DNA of 64,000 bases. Origin: Achromobacter dolens. GTDB taxonomy: Bacteria > Pseudomonadota > Gammaproteobacteria > Burkholderiales > Burkholderiaceae_B. Made by a program: the position numbers and the translations under genes. Below are positions 36,160 through 48,361 of the stretch, piece after piece (within the stretch, counting starts at the first letter, position 1; each line of letters begins with the position of its first letter). The stretch covers positions 62,001-126,000 of the forward strand of contig NZ_CADIJW010000001.1 of assembly GCF_902859745.1 (NCBI RefSeq). Direction: 5' to 3'. The notes beneath the pieces are model-generated. The model did not search any database and was not told where the DNA came from. It worked only from the letters and a program-made list of their open reading frames with translations.

Positions 36160-38553
36160 GTGCGCAAGGTTCGGTGGTTGATCCTATCTGCTATCAGCGT
36201 CGCCGGGGCCGTTCAGGCCCAGGGCAGCCAAGGCTCGGCTCCCGCGTCGACGTCGATCACGGCGGCTCCTGAGCTGCGCACTTCCCCCGGGCTGCGGGTG
36301 CACCGCCTGCCGGACGGGAACATCCCGGCCTATATGGAAGCGGACACCATCGAGGGTGATCCGGATTCCGACCTGACCCTGACCGGCGCGGCCCAGGTCC
36401 GCCGCATCGACGGCGTCATCAAGGGCGATCGGATCAACTACCGCAAGGATACCGGCGAGGTGGACGTGCAGGGCAACGCGCGCATGATGCGCGACGGCAC
36501 CCTGGTGACGGGGCCCAACGCCAAGTTCAACGTCGACAAGTACTCCGGCGAAGTCGAGAAACCGAATTTCTGGCTGGGCGCCACCGGCGGCTTCGCCGTG
36601 GCGGAACACGCCGACATCTTCAGCAAGTCGCAGATGCGGCTGCATACGGTCACCTACAGCGGCTGCTCGTGCGAGACGCCGTCGTGGTACATCAAGGCCA
36701 AGACGGTCGACATCGACTTCGATGAAAACGAAGGCGTGGCCCGCAATGGCGTGCTGTACTTCAAGGACGTGCCGATCCTGGCGTCGCCCTACATGACCTT
36801 CCCGGTCAAGAAGGAACGCAAGTCGGGTTTCCTGATGCCGACTTATGGCACCACCAGCAAGGGCGGTTTCGACTTTTCTCTGCCGTACTACCTGAACATC
36901 GCGCCGAACTATGACGCGACGATCCAGCCGCGCTACTTTTCCAAGCGCGGTTTGCAGTTGGGCGGCGAGTTCCGCTACCTCGGCGCGAGCTACGCTGGCA
37001 GCTTCTACGGCGCTTATTTGCCGAACGACAACGTCAGTGGCGAAGACCGCTGGATGTACTGGTGGCGCCATCAGCAGTTGCTGGGCAACGGTTTCTACGC
37101 CGACTGGGACGTGGCCAAGGTCTCGGATAACGACTACTTCCGCGATATTTCGCAACTGGGCCTGAACCAGGCGTCCACCACCTACCTGCCGCAGCGCGCG
37201 CGGGTGGGCTGGTCCTCGACATACTGGAGCGCCTATGCGCAGGTCTACAAGTACCAGACCCTGCAGGATCCGGATGCGCTGTTGACGCCGCCCTATGACA
37301 AGCAGCCCGAGCTGTACCTGCGCGGCGCCCGCTACGACTGGGGCGGCTTCGACGTGGACTGGACCTCGACCGCGGTGCGTTTCAGCAAGCCGCTGTTCCT
37401 GGGCAATCGCAACGGTCCCAACGGCGACCGCCTGCAGACCTACCCGACTGTGTCATATCCGATCGTCCGTCCGGGCTGGTTCGTGATTCCCAAGGCCGGG
37501 GTCAATTACACCCAGTACCAGACGGATTGGTATCACGGTGACTGGCTCGGTTTGAACTCGGGCACGGCCAATGCCGGCACCTCGTTCGGCTACCCGCGCT
37601 CGCAGTCGCGCACGGTGCCCATCATGTCGCTGGACGCCGGCCTGATCTTCGAGCGCGACACCACGTTGTTCGGCAAGGATTCGATCCAGACCCTGGAGCC
37701 GCGGTTGTACTACCTGCGTGTGCCGTACCGCGACCAATCCAAGATTCCGGTCTACGACACATCGCTGTCCGACTTCAGCTTTTCGCAGGCCTTCGAGGAG
37801 AATATCTACACCGGTGGCTGGGATCGCATTTCCAACGCCAATCAGTTGACCGCCGCGCTGACCACGCGCTGGCTCGATGCCTCCACCGGTTTCGAACGCG
37901 CGTCGCTGGCCGTGGCGCAACGACTGTATTTCGCCGACCAGCAAGTGACGTTGCCCGGCGAGACGCCGCGCGAGAACGTGCGCTCCGACTTCCTGGTGGG
38001 CGCCAGCGCCGCTTTGACCGACACGTTCTCGACTGACGTGGCGGCGCAGTACAACCCCTACGACAACCGCTGGTCGCGCGGATTGCTCAGCGGCCGTTGG
38101 TCGCCGCAGCGCCTGACGACGGTGGCCTTGGCCTATCGTTATCAGCGTGATCCGCAGCCGGGCGTGGCTTATCAGCCGCAAGGGCAGAACCAGATCAGCC
38201 TGGCAGTGCAATGGCCGTTCACCAAGCGCTGGTACGGCGTGGGCCGCGTGGACTATTCGCTGCGCGACGGTCCGTCCAGCACGGTCAGCGGTACCAACGA
38301 CTCCCCGCGTATCACGCAGGCCATCGCCGGCCTCGAATACAAGGGCGATTGCTGCTGGGTTGGCCGGATGGTGTTCCAACGCTACGCCGTGTCCGCCACC
38401 GACGCCAACACGGCGCTGTTTTTCCAGTTGGAGTTGACCGGACTGGGTTCCCTGGGAACCGATCCGATGAACCTGCTGAACAGAAGTATCCCCGGTTACT
38501 CGCGCATCACCCCGCCTGCGCCCACCGGGACCACATTTGAAAGGTATGAATGA
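36160..38553 (+). CDS. lptD: LPS-assembly protein LptD
   Basis: 797 residues with a GTG start at 36160 and a short signal peptide (cleavage likely after A-V-Q-A). N-terminal OstA-type periplasmic domain (45-160) and a C-terminal beta-barrel (250-790). Cysteines in G-C-S-C near 169 and D-C-C-W near 730 match the two inter-domain disulfides required for function. With LptE it inserts LPS into the outer leaflet. A TATAAT at 36072-36077 may be its -10, though the -35 is poor. Stop overlaps the surA start. Confidence 0.95.
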   Translation: MRKVRWLILSAISVAGAVQAQGSQGSAPASTSITAAPELRTSPGLRVHRLPDGNIPAYMEADTIEGDPDSDLTLTGAAQVRRIDGVIKGDRINYRKDTGEVDVQGNARMMRDGTLVTGPNAKFNVDKYSGEVEKPNFWLGATGGFAVAEHADIFSKSQMRLHTVTYSGCSCETPSWYIKAKTVDIDFDENEGVARNGVLYFKDVPILASPYMTFPVKKERKSGFLMPTYGTTSKGGFDFSLPYYLNIAPNYDATIQPRYFSKRGLQLGGEFRYLGASYAGSFYGAYLPNDNVSGEDRWMYWWRHQQLLGNGFYADWDVAKVSDNDYFRDISQLGLNQASTTYLPQRARVGWSSTYWSAYAQVYKYQTLQDPDALLTPPYDKQPELYLRGARYDWGGFDVDWTSTAVRFSKPLFLGNRNGPNGDRLQTYPTVSYPIVRPGWFVIPKAGVNYTQYQTDWYHGDWLGLNSGTANAGTSFGYPRSQSRTVPIMSLDAGLIFERDTTLFGKDSIQTLEPRLYYLRVPYRDQSKIPVYDTSLSDFSFSQAFEENIYTGGWDRISNANQLTAALTTRWLDASTGFERASLAVAQRLYFADQQVTLPGETPRENVRSDFLVGASAALTDTFSTDVAAQYNPYDNRWSRGLLSGRWSPQRLTTVALAYRYQRDPQPGVAYQPQGQNQISLAVQWPFTKRWYGVGRVDYSLRDGPSSTVSGTNDSPRITQAIAGLEYKGDCCWVGRMVFQRYAVSATDANTALFFQLELTGLGSLGTDPMNLLNRSIPGYSRITPPAPTGTTFERYE

Positions 38554-40121
38554 TGCGTAGGTTGCACTCTTTGCGTCGCTTCTCCGGCAACGCGCTGTTG
38601 CTGGCCGTTTGCGCCGCTTTCTCCGCCGCGCACGCGGCCGAGCCGAACGCCAAGGGCGCCAAGAATGCGCCGACCACGCAGAAAAGCGCGCCGCCCGCCG
38701 GGGAGCAGTTCGTCGACGGCATCGCCGCCGTGGTCGACAAGGACGTGATCACCCTGCGCGAATTGCGCGATGCGTCGCTGCGCATTGCCGGCGAACTGAA
38801 GGCCCGCGGCATCCAGGTGCCCGACGACAAGACCTTGCAGCACCAGGTATTGCAGCGCCTTATCATGGAACGGGTGCAGCGCCACGAGGCCGACCGTCTC
38901 GGCATCCGCGTCGATGATGCCCAGGTCGACCAGGCCATCAAGACCATTGCCGACCGCAACAAGATCAGCCCGGCCCAGTTGCGCCAGGAAATCGAGAAGT
39001 CCGGCACCTCCTGGGACAGTTATCGCAAGTCCCTGAAGGACGAGATCCGCTCCGATCGCCTGCGCCAGCGCGCGGTCGACTCCACCATCGTCATTTCCGA
39101 TGCCGAGGTCGATGCGTTCCTGAGGGACCAGCGCCGCAATCCGGCGTTCGGCGCCGCCCCCCCGTCGGCGCAGCAGGCCCAGCCGCAACCGGCGCCGGAA
39201 GCCGCGCCCGAGCAGGCCGCCGCGCCGGCCGGTCCGATGCTCTACGCCGTGGCGCAGATCCTGGTGCGCGTGCCGGAAGGCTCGTCGCCCGATCAGGTCG
39301 CCGCGTTGCGCAAGAAGGCCGAGGACCTGCTGGCCCGCGCCAAGCGCGGCGATGACTTCGCCAGCCTGGCGGCCGCCAATTCGGACGGCCCCGAAGCCCT
39401 GCAAGGCGGCGTGATGGGCGTGCGTCCGCTGGACGGCTGGCCCGACCTGTTCGCCAAGGCCCTCGGCAATCTGCAGAAGGGCCAGGTGTCGACGCTGCTC
39501 CAGAGCGGCAACGGCTTCCACATCCTCAAGGTGATGGACCGCGGCACCGCGCAACCGGCGCCCAGCCGCACCGCCCGCGCCCCCGCTCCCGCGCCGGCAC
39601 CGCAGCCGCGTCCGCAACCCCAGGCCCAGGCGCCGCAAGGTCCGGTCGAGGTGATGCAGACGCATGCGCGCCACATCCTGATCAAGACCTCGACCGTCAT
39701 GAGCGACGAGCAGGCCCGCCAGCGCCTTGAACAGGTGCGCCAGCGCCTGGTGGCGGGCGATGCCAAGTTCTCGGACATGGCGCGTCAATACTCACAGGAC
39801 GCGACCGCGCCGCAGGGAGGCGACCTCGGCTGGCTCAATCCGGGCGAGACCGTGCCGACCTTCGAGGCAGCGATGAATGCGCTGAAGCCGGGCGAGATCA
39901 GCCAACCGATCCAGACGCCGTTCGGCTGGCACCTGATCCAGGTCGAAGAGCGCCGCCAGCACGACGCCACCGACGACCTGGCCCGCATGCGCGCCCGCCA
40001 GACGCTGTTCGAGCGCCGTGCCCAACCCGCTTTCGAAGATTGGCTGGATCAGTTGCGCGCCCAGGCGTACATCGACAACCGGCTGGAAAAGCAGGACCGT
40101 ATCAACCAGAACAACCGCTGA
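38550..40121 (+). CDS. surA: Periplasmic chaperone / peptidyl-prolyl isomerase SurA
   Basis: 523 residues, overlapping lptD by 4 nt (two ATG codons in tandem; either could start). Signal peptide to about residue 29, SurA N-terminal domain (50-175), two parvulin domains near 230-325 and 369-465, C-terminal helix. Two Pro/Ala/Gln-rich linkers (195-228 and 333-366) make it about 95 residues longer than E. coli SurA. It escorts outer-membrane proteins, including LptD itself, to the BAM complex. Confidence 0.96.
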   Translation: MMRRLHSLRRFSGNALLLAVCAAFSAAHAAEPNAKGAKNAPTTQKSAPPAGEQFVDGIAAVVDKDVITLRELRDASLRIAGELKARGIQVPDDKTLQHQVLQRLIMERVQRHEADRLGIRVDDAQVDQAIKTIADRNKISPAQLRQEIEKSGTSWDSYRKSLKDEIRSDRLRQRAVDSTIVISDAEVDAFLRDQRRNPAFGAAPPSAQQAQPQPAPEAAPEQAAAPAGPMLYAVAQILVRVPEGSSPDQVAALRKKAEDLLARAKRGDDFASLAAANSDGPEALQGGVMGVRPLDGWPDLFAKALGNLQKGQVSTLLQSGNGFHILKVMDRGTAQPAPSRTARAPAPAPAPQPRPQPQAQAPQGPVEVMQTHARHILIKTSTVMSDEQARQRLEQVRQRLVAGDAKFSDMARQYSQDATAPQGGDLGWLNPGETVPTFEAAMNALKPGEISQPIQTPFGWHLIQVEERRQHDATDDLARMRARQTLFERRAQPAFEDWLDQLRAQAYIDNRLEKQDRINQNNR

Positions 40122-40139
40122 TCGCAGCCCGGGTTTTTC

Positions 40140-40931
40140 ATGTCTCAACACCAGGCGCGCAAGCGCTTTGGCCAGAACTTCCTGACCGACGAGAGCGTGG
40201 TCGAGTCGATCGTGCGCGCGGTCAGTCCCGCTCGCACCGACACCGTGGTCGAGATCGGGCCGGGCCTGTCGGCGCTGACGCGGCCGCTGCTCGAGCGGCT
40301 CGATCACCTGACCGCGGTCGAGATCGACCGTGACCTGGCGGCGCGCCTGCGCAAGCAGTTCGAGGAAGGTCGCCTGACCGTGGTCGAGGCCGACGCGCTG
40401 ACGGTGGATTTCTCGCAGTTCGGCGCGGGGCTGCGGGTGGTAGGCAACCTGCCCTACAACATCTCCAGTCCGCTGCTGTTTCATCTGATGACCTGGGCCG
40501 ACCATGTCCGCGACCAGCATTTCATGCTGCAGCGGGAAGTGATCGACCGCATGGTCGCGCAGCCCGGCAGCGGCGATTTCAGCCGCCTGTCGGTGATGCT
40601 GCAGTCGCGCTATCGCATGCACAAGCTGTTCGACGTGCCGCCCGAGGCCTTCGATCCGCCGCCCAAGGTGGTGTCGGCCATCGTGCGCATGGTGCCGTTG
40701 CCGGCCGAGCGCCTGCGCCCGGTCAGCGCGCGCGCCTTCGAGACCGTGGTGGCCCGCGCCTTCTCGCAGCGCCGCAAGATGTTGCGCCGGGTGCTGGCCG
40801 ACTGGGCCCCGCAGGTGCCTTGGGAAGCGCTGGACATCGCGCCCACCGCGCGCGCCGAGGATATATCGGTGGATCGCTACATCCGCCTGTCGGATGCGCT
40901 GGTCGAGGCCGGCGTGCTGCAGGGCGGTTGA
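40140..40931 (+). CDS. rsmA: 16S rRNA (adenine1518/1519-N6)-dimethyltransferase
   Basis: 263 residues. SAM-binding [12 protein letters not shown] near 36 and the catalytic N-L-P-Y-N-I-S-S-P at about 103-111 identify RsmA/KsgA. Start 18 nt after surA. In E. coli pdxA lies between surA and rsmA; it is absent here. Confidence 0.96.
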   Translation: MSQHQARKRFGQNFLTDESVVESIVRAVSPARTDTVVEIGPGLSALTRPLLERLDHLTAVEIDRDLAARLRKQFEEGRLTVVEADALTVDFSQFGAGLRVVGNLPYNISSPLLFHLMTWADHVRDQHFMLQREVIDRMVAQPGSGDFSRLSVMLQSRYRMHKLFDVPPEAFDPPPKVVSAIVRMVPLPAERLRPVSARAFETVVARAFSQRRKMLRRVLADWAPQVPWEALDIAPTARAEDISVDRYIRLSDALVEAGVLQGG

Positions 40932-40954
40932 TGCCGTACCGCCGCCAGGCAAGC

Positions 40955-40982
40955 AAAAGCCCGCGTACAGCGGGCTTTTTTT
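40955..40982. terminator. Bidirectional terminator rsmA / glycerate kinase
   Basis: Stem agcccgc / gcgggct, 5-nt loop, flanked by AAA on the left and TTTTTT on the right, between convergent genes; works on both strands. Confidence 0.92.
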
Positions 40983-41003
40983 CGTGATGACGCGCGGTGG
41001 CCG

Positions 41004-42146
41004 CTACAGCATGCGCTTCTGCGCCGCCATCCACAATTGCATCACGTCACGGGCGCGGTCATGCAGCAGGCGTTCGGCATCGGCCAGGGCTTGCTGCAAA
41101 GTGATGGGGCCGGGCGCCAGGCTGAAGGCGGCGCTGATGCCGCCGGCGTGCAGCGCTTCGTAGCCTTCACCAAGGGAGCCGGCCAGCGCCACCACCGGCA
41201 CGCCGGCCTGGTGTGCAATGCGGGCCACGCCCGCCGGCGTCTTGCCGCGCAGGGTCTGCGCGTCCATGCGGCCTTCGCCAGTGAAGGCGAGCGTGGCGCC
41301 TTCCATGGCCTGCGCCAGGCCGCCGAGTTCGGCGACGATCTCGACGCCGGGCCGGAAGTGCGCGTTCAGGAACGTCTTGGCGGCGAAGCCGAGGCCGCCC
41401 GCGGCGCCCGCGCCGGCATCGTGGCGGCGGTCGCTGCCCAACTGGCGCGCGCAGATGTCGGCGAAGTGGCCGAGCATGGCGTCCAGCGTCTGCACTTGTT
41501 CGGGCGTGGCGCCTTTCTGCGGACCGAAGACGTGCGAGGCGCCCTGCGGGCCGCACAAGGGATTGTCGACGTCGGAGGCGATGACGATGCTTGTCTTCGC
41601 CAGCCGCGGATCGAGGCCGCGCATGTCGATGCTGGCCAGTTGGCCCAATGCGCCGCCGCCCGGCGGCAGGCTGCGGCCGTCCCGGTCGAGCAGGCGCAGG
41701 CCCAGCGCGGTCAGCATGCCGGCGCCGCCGTCGTTGGTGGCGGAGCCGCCCAGGCCCAGGATGATGCGTTCGGCGCCGGCATCCAGCGCCGCCAGGATCA
41801 ATTCGCCCACGCCGTGGCTGCTGGCGCGCATCGGATCGCGCTTGGACGGCGCGATCAGTTCGAGGCCGGCGGCCGCGGCCATCTCGATGATGGCGGTGCC
41901 GTCGTCGAGCAGGCCCCACACGGCGTCGACCTTGTGACCCAGGGCATCGTTGACCGTGCGCTCGCGCGCCTGGCCGCCGGCCGCCGCCAGCACCGCCTCG
42001 ACCGTGCCCTCGCCGCCGTCCGCCATCGGAATGCAGACCGTCTGCGCGCCGGGACAGGCGGCCTTGACGCCGCGCGCGATGGCCGCGGCGGCGTCGGGGG
42101 CGGAGACGCTTTCCTTGAAGGAGTCGGGTGCGATGACGATTTTCAC
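41004..42146 (-). CDS. Glycerate kinase (type 2)
   Basis: 380 residues from a GTG at 42146 (V-K-I-V-I-A-P-D-S-F-K-E-S, the usual family N-terminus). Family motifs: M-A-D-G-G-E-G-T near 50, L-G-G-S-A-T-N-D-G-G-A-G-M near 130, and F-T-G-E-G-R-M-D near 290. It phosphorylates D-glycerate to a phosphoglycerate and feeds lower glycolysis; the divergent neighbour is pyruvate kinase, the same pathway. No strong ribosome site is seen ahead of the GTG. Confidence 0.92.
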   Translation of the reverse strand: MKIVIAPDSFKESVSAPDAAAAIARGVKAACPGAQTVCIPMADGGEGTVEAVLAAAGGQARERTVNDALGHKVDAVWGLLDDGTAIIEMAAAAGLELIAPSKRDPMRASSHGVGELILAALDAGAERIILGLGGSATNDGGAGMLTALGLRLLDRDGRSLPPGGGALGQLASIDMRGLDPRLAKTSIVIASDVDNPLCGPQGASHVFGPQKGATPEQVQTLDAMLGHFADICARQLGSDRRHDAGAGAAGGLGFAAKTFLNAHFRPGVEIVAELGGLAQAMEGATLAFTGEGRMDAQTLRGKTPAGVARIAHQAGVPVVALAGSLGEGYEALHAGGISAAFSLAPGPITLQQALADAERLLHDRARDVMQLWMAAQKRML

Positions 42147-42252
42147 GAGGTCGGCCACGGTGCGTTGAGGGACGGGATGTCGATCATGATACCCGCGTGT
42201 CCGCCGCCGTCGTACCATAGCGCTTTCGTTGTTCATGTGAGAGTGGATCGCC

Positions 42253-43695
<1,443 letters not shown>

Positions 43696-43704
43696 GCGGT
43701 CTCG

Positions 43705-43740
43705 CGGCGCGCGGTGCCTGTAGGCAGGCCTGGCGCGCCG
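43705..43740. terminator. Stem-loop between convergent pyk and spmAB-like gene
   Basis: Outer arms cggcgcgc / gcgcgccg with an inner hairpin tgcc-tgta-ggca; no T tract. Possible 3'-end structure. Confidence 0.35.
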
Positions 43741-43771
43741 TCGAGGCAGCGTGGCTGGCGGCCGGCGCCGT

Positions 43772-45001
43772 TCAACCGAAGAACCAGTAGCACACGCCGA
43801 TGGCCGCCAGCACCCCGGCCAGGTCGGCGACCAGCGCGCAACCCACCGCGTGGCGCGCGCGCAGGATGCCGACCGAGCCGAAATACACCGCCAGCACGTA
43901 GAAGGTGGTCTCGGTGCTGCCTTGCACCACCGCCGCCAGCAGCGCGGGGAAGCTATCGACGCCGAAGTGCGTCATGGTTTCGAGCATCATGGCGCGGGCC
44001 GCGCTGCCCGAGAACGGCTTGACCAGCGCGGTGGGCAGCGCGTCGACGAAGCGCGTGTCCCAGCCGGCATTGGCGGCCAGCCAGCGGATGCCGTCGAGCA
44101 GGAAATCCAGCGCGCCCGAGGCCCGCAGCACGCCGACCGCGCACAGCATTGCCACCAGGTACGGCAGCAGACTCTTGGCGATGTCGAAGCCTTCCTTGGC
44201 GCCTTCGATGAAGGCCTCGTACACCGGCACTTTCTTGCAGGCGCCGACGATGAGAAAGGCCAGCAGGATGCCGAACAGCGCCAGGTTGCCCATCAGCGAC
44301 GACAGCGCGGCGATGGCGCTGGCCGACATGCTGGCCAGCAGCGCCATGAAGCCGCCCAGCAGCAGCGCCGCGCCGCCCAGCCACAGCATCACGACGGGAT
44401 CGAGCAGCCGCAGGCGCTGGCACGCCGCCACCGCCAGGAAGCCGGCCAGCGTCGAGGCGCTGGTGGCCAGCAGGATGGGCAGGAACACCAGGGTCGGGTC
44501 GGCCGCGCCCTGCTGCGCGCGGAACATGAACAGCGTCACCGGCAGCAGCGTCAGCGACGAGGCGTTGAGCACCAGGAACAGGATCTGGGCGTTGCTGGCG
44601 GTGTCGGGCTTGGGATTGAGCGCTTGCAGTTCGCGCATCGCGCGCAAGCCGATGGGCGTGGCGGCATTGTCCAGGCCCAAGCCGTTGGCGGCGAAGTTGA
44701 GCGTGATCAAGCCGATCGCGGGGTGGTTGCGCGGCACCTCGGGCATCAGGCGCGCGAACAGCGGCCCCAGCAGCCGCGCCAGCCGTTCCACCAGACCGGC
44801 GCTTTCGGCGATGCGCAGAAATCCCAGCCACAGCGTCAGCGTGCCGAACAGCAGCACCATCACCTCGACCGACACCCGCGCCATGTCGAACAGGCTGGCG
44901 ACCATGGCGCGGAACACGTCCGCGTCGCCGATGGCCAGCCAGCGGTACAGCGCGGCCGCGGCGGCAGTCAGGAAGAAGCCCAGCCAGAGTTTGTTCAGCA
45001 T
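43772..45001 (-). CDS. Fused SpmA-SpmB-like nucleoside recognition (Gate) membrane protein
   Basis: 409 residues from the ATG at 45001 (the frame stays open far upstream as a shadow of the opposite gene). About 10 hydrophobic segments in two halves: the first resembles SpmA (L-T-L-W-L-G-F-L-R-I-A-E and N-F-A-A-N-G-L-G-L-D-N-A-A-T-P), the second SpmB (G-A-K-E-G-F-D-I-A and G-S-T-E-T-T-F-Y-V-L-A-V-Y-F-G). In spore formers these are separate genes; a single fused form is common in non-sporulating proteobacteria and presumably transports a nucleoside-like solute or ion. Function unproven. Confidence 0.88.
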   Translation of the reverse strand: MLNKLWLGFFLTAAAAALYRWLAIGDADVFRAMVASLFDMARVSVEVMVLLFGTLTLWLGFLRIAESAGLVERLARLLGPLFARLMPEVPRNHPAIGLITLNFAANGLGLDNAATPIGLRAMRELQALNPKPDTASNAQILFLVLNASSLTLLPVTLFMFRAQQGAADPTLVFLPILLATSASTLAGFLAVAACQRLRLLDPVVMLWLGGAALLLGGFMALLASMSASAIAALSSLMGNLALFGILLAFLIVGACKKVPVYEAFIEGAKEGFDIAKSLLPYLVAMLCAVGVLRASGALDFLLDGIRWLAANAGWDTRFVDALPTALVKPFSGSAARAMMLETMTHFGVDSFPALLAAVVQGSTETTFYVLAVYFGSVGILRARHAVGCALVADLAGVLAAIGVCYWFFG

Positions 45002-45148
45002 GCGGTGTGTGCCCGGATAGCGAAGGGAATGCGCACCAGCGCGGGGAGGCCCATTGTCGCAGAGTCGGACCCATGGGGTTTGTCCCCGATGGCCCAATTC
45101 TGGTACTTTGCCCTGATATGCCCAGTGGCATCGAACGAGAGAGAGCAC

Positions 45149-47416
45149 ATGGATTTCAACGCCTGGCGCCGGCGCCGCATCTCCGAACCCGCATACCGTT
45201 GGGCCCGCAACGCGATGCCGCCGCTCTCGGCCACCGAACGCGAGGCCATCGAGGCCGGCGACACCTGGTGGGAAGCCGACCTGTTCACCGGCAATCCCGA
45301 CTGGCGCAAGCTGCTGGACGTGCCCGCCGCCGCCTTGACGCCGGATGAGCAACGCTTCATCGACGGCCCGGTGGCGCAGTTGTGCGCCATGCTGGACGAA
45401 TGGGACATCACCTGGCATCGGCGCGACCTGCCGCCCGAGGTCTGGGCCTTCCTGAAGGCGCAGCGCTTCTTCGGCATGATCATCCCCAAGCGTCACGGCG
45501 GCCTGGGCTTCTCGCCCTACGCCCACTCCGAGGTGGTGCGGCGCATTTCCGCCTATTCCATCACCGCTGGCGTGACGGTCATGGTGCCCAATTCGCTGGG
45601 GCCGGGCGAGCTGCTGATGCAGTTCGGCACCCAGGCCCAGCGCGATTACTGGCTGCCGCGGCTGGCCGACGGCCGCGAGGTGCCGTGCTTCGGCCTCACC
45701 AGCCCCGAGGCCGGCTCGGATGCCGCGTCCATGGTGGATACCGGCGTGGTCTGTCGCCAGGTGGTGGACGGTCGCGAGCTGATCGGCGTGCGCCTGAACT
45801 GGCACAAGCGCTACATCACGCTGGGGCCGGTGGCCACGGTGCTGGGGCTGGCGTTCAAGATGTCGGATCCCGACGGCATCCTGGGCGGCGCGCGCGATAT
45901 CGGCATCTCGGTGGCGCTGGTGCCGACCGACGCGCCCGGCGTCGAGATCGGTCGCCGCCACCTGCCGGCGATGCAGGTGTTCCAGAACGGACCCAATCGC
46001 GGCCGCGACGTGTTCGTGCCGCTGGACGCGCTGATCGGCGGCGTCGAGCGCGCCGGGCACGGCTGGCAGATGCTGATGAGCGCGTTGGCGGCGGGGCGCG
46101 GCATTTCCTTGCCGTCGCTGTCGGCGGCGGCGTGCGTGATGAGCGCGCACGCCACCGGCATGTACGCCCGGGTGCGCGAGCAGTTCGGCATCCCCGTTGG
46201 CAAGTTCGAGGGCGTGCAGGAAAAGCTGGCCAGCCTGGCGGCCAACGCCTACCTGGTGGAAGCGGCCCGGCGCCTGACCTGCGCCGCGCTGAACCAGGGC
46301 GTGAAGCCGGCGGTGGTGTCGGGCATCATGAAATACCACGCCACCGAGCGCATGCGGGTGTCGGTCAACGACGCCATGGACGTGCATGCCGGCCGCGCGG
46401 TGATCGACGGACCCAGCAACTACCTGGGCGCGCTGTACCGGGCGGTGCCCATCGCCATCACGGTCGAGGGCGCCAACATCCTGACGCGCAACCTGATCAT
46501 CTTCGGCCAGGGCGCGATCCGCGCCCACCCCTACCTGATGCCGGAGATCCTGGCGCTGGGCAATCCCGATGAAGAGCGCGGCATGGAAGTGTTCCACGAC
46601 GTGTTCTGGCGCCACCTGCGCCATACCGGCATGAACACGCTGCGCGCCATCGGCCGCGCCTGGACCGGCGGCCTGCTGGCGCCGTCGCCGGTATCCGGCC
46701 CCACCGCCGGCCACTACCGTCGGCTGGGCCGCTATGCGGCCGGCTTCGCGCTGCTGGCCGACGCCGCGCTGGCGCGCCTGGGCGGCGGCCTCAAGCGCCG
46801 CGAGATGATCTCGGCGCGGCTGGGCGACATCCTGGCCGAACTCTACCTGTTGTCGGCGGTGCTCAAGCGCTGGGAAGACGAGGGGCGCAAGCACGACGAC
46901 CTGCCGCTGGTGCGTTGGTGCATGGCGCAGGGCTATGCCGAGATCGAAAAACGCATGGACCAGGTGTTGTCGAACCTGCCTGGCCGGCCGTTGGCCTGGG
47001 CATTGCGCGCCGCCATCCTGCCGTTGCGGCTGGCCAAGGGGCCGGACGACGCGCTCAGCCGCGAATGCGCGGAGCTGCTGCTCAAGCCGTCGCCGACCCA
47101 TGCGCGGCTGGCGGCCGACCTGCAACGTTCAGCGGGCGCCCAGGGCGATGAGGATCCGCTGGCGCTGCTGACCCGCGCCTTCGCCCTGGTCGACGCGGTG
47201 CAACCGATCCGTGACCGGCTGCGCCAGTCGGGCGTGCGCGATTGGCGCGAGGCGCACCGGCACGGCGCCATCACGGCGACGCAGGCGGCGCAGTTAGAAG
47301 AGGCCGAGGCGATCGTCGCGCGGGTGCTGCAGGTGGATGATTTCGCGCCGGAGGAACTGGCGCCGGGGCAGGCGCCGGGCCCGGCTCCCGCCCCGAAGAA
47401 CGATCAGTCGTCCTGA
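45149..47416 (+). CDS. fadE: FadE-type acyl-CoA dehydrogenase
   Basis: 755 residues from the ATG at 45149; upstream frame is a shadow of the opposite gene. The acyl-CoA dehydrogenase core (100-460) has [11 protein letters not shown] near 190 and a C-terminal DUF1974-type domain (from about 470) as in E. coli FadE. It catalyses the first oxidation of fatty-acid beta-oxidation. Its last 13 nt overlap the convergent def gene. Confidence 0.93.
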   Translation: MDFNAWRRRRISEPAYRWARNAMPPLSATEREAIEAGDTWWEADLFTGNPDWRKLLDVPAAALTPDEQRFIDGPVAQLCAMLDEWDITWHRRDLPPEVWAFLKAQRFFGMIIPKRHGGLGFSPYAHSEVVRRISAYSITAGVTVMVPNSLGPGELLMQFGTQAQRDYWLPRLADGREVPCFGLTSPEAGSDAASMVDTGVVCRQVVDGRELIGVRLNWHKRYITLGPVATVLGLAFKMSDPDGILGGARDIGISVALVPTDAPGVEIGRRHLPAMQVFQNGPNRGRDVFVPLDALIGGVERAGHGWQMLMSALAAGRGISLPSLSAAACVMSAHATGMYARVREQFGIPVGKFEGVQEKLASLAANAYLVEAARRLTCAALNQGVKPAVVSGIMKYHATERMRVSVNDAMDVHAGRAVIDGPSNYLGALYRAVPIAITVEGANILTRNLIIFGQGAIRAHPYLMPEILALGNPDEERGMEVFHDVFWRHLRHTGMNTLRAIGRAWTGGLLAPSPVSGPTAGHYRRLGRYAAGFALLADAALARLGGGLKRREMISARLGDILAELYLLSAVLKRWEDEGRKHDDLPLVRWCMAQGYAEIEKRMDQVLSNLPGRPLAWALRAAILPLRLAKGPDDALSRECAELLLKPSPTHARLAADLQRSAGAQGDEDPLALLTRAFALVDAVQPIRDRLRQSGVRDWREAHRHGAITATQAAQLEEAEAIVARVLQVDDFAPEELAPGQAPGPAPAPKNDQSS

Positions 47417-47937
47417 TTCGGGTCCATGCCGGGGAACAGGATTTCGGTGAAGCCGAACTTCGAGAAATCCTGGATCCGGGAAGGATAGAGCCGGCCGATC
47501 AGGTGGTCGCACTCGTGCTGCACCACGCGGGCGTGGAAGCCCTCGGCCTCGCGGTCGATGTCGCGGCCGTAGGGATCCTTGCCCTGGTAGCGGATGTGGC
47601 GGTAGCGCGGCACCAGGCCGCGCAGCCCCGGCACCGACAGGCAGCCTTCCCAGCCGTCTTCCATGTCGTCGGACAGCGGCGTGATGACCGGGTTGCACAG
47701 GATCGTCTGCGGCACCGCCGGCGCGTCGGGATAGCGCTCGTTGCGGTCGAAGCCGAAGATGACCAGTTGCAGGTCCACGCCGATCTGCGGCGCGGCCAGG
47801 CCCACCCCTTGCGCCGCCGCCATGGTCTCGAACATGTCTTCGATCAGGGCGTGCAGCTCGGGGGTATCGAAGCGCTCGACCGGCGGCGCGACGCGCAGCA
47901 GCCGGGGATCGCCCATTTTGAGGATGGAGTGGATCAT
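47404..47937 (-). CDS. def: Peptide deformylase
   Basis: 177 residues with all three motifs: [17 protein letters not shown] and Q-H-E-C-D-H-L-I-G (Cys and two His bind the metal). Removes the N-formyl group from nascent proteins. Not next to fmt, so probably a second deformylase. Confidence 0.95.
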   Translation of the reverse strand: MIHSILKMGDPRLLRVAPPVERFDTPELHALIEDMFETMAAAQGVGLAAPQIGVDLQLVIFGFDRNERYPDAPAVPQTILCNPVITPLSDDMEDGWEGCLSVPGLRGLVPRYRHIRYQGKDPYGRDIDREAEGFHARVVQHECDHLIGRLYPSRIQDFSKFGFTEILFPGMDPNQDD

Positions 47938-47954
47938 GGCGATGGCGGGTGGGT

Positions 47955-48350
47955 TCAGTCCACTCGTCCTTTCTTCTGGATGAACTCGATCTTGTAGCCG
48001 TCCGGGTCCTCGACGAAGGCGATCACGGTGGTGCCGTGCTTCATCGGGCCGGCCTCGCGGGTGACCTTGCCGCCGCGTTCCTTGACCTTGTCACAGGCTT
48101 CGTAGGCGTTGTCGACTTCCAGGGCGATGTGGCCATAGCCGTTGCCCAGGTCGTACTTGTCGGTGTCCCAATTGTGGGTCAGTTCGATCACCGCGCCTTC
48201 CGATTCGTCCTGGTAGCCGACGAAGGCCAGCGTGAACTTGCCGTCCGGGTAGTCGTTGCGGCGCAGGACGCGCATGCCGAGCACGTTGGTGTAGAAGTCG
48301 ATGGACTTGTCGAGATTGCCGACTCGCAGCATGGTGTGGAGCATACGCAT
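47955..48350 (-). CDS. gloA: Lactoylglutathione lyase (glyoxalase I)
   Basis: 131 residues from the ATG at 48350. Metal ligands are visible: H5 in M-L-H-T-M-L-R-V, Glu in V-I-E-L-T-H-N-W, His in Y-G-H-I-A-L-E-V and Glu in Y-K-I-E-F-I-Q. Detoxifies methylglyoxal as the glutathione hemithioacetal. Confidence 0.95.
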   Translation of the reverse strand: MRMLHTMLRVGNLDKSIDFYTNVLGMRVLRRNDYPDGKFTLAFVGYQDESEGAVIELTHNWDTDKYDLGNGYGHIALEVDNAYEACDKVKERGGKVTREAGPMKHGTTVIAFVEDPDGYKIEFIQKKGRVD

Positions 48351-48361
48351 GGTGGAATTCC

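Noticed and set aside
43751-45148. N-terminal extension of the acyl-CoA dehydrogenase frame and similar extension of the SpmAB-like frame on the other strand
   Set aside because: Both are open only because they shadow the opposite gene; family start sites and ribosome sites lie at 45149 and 45001.
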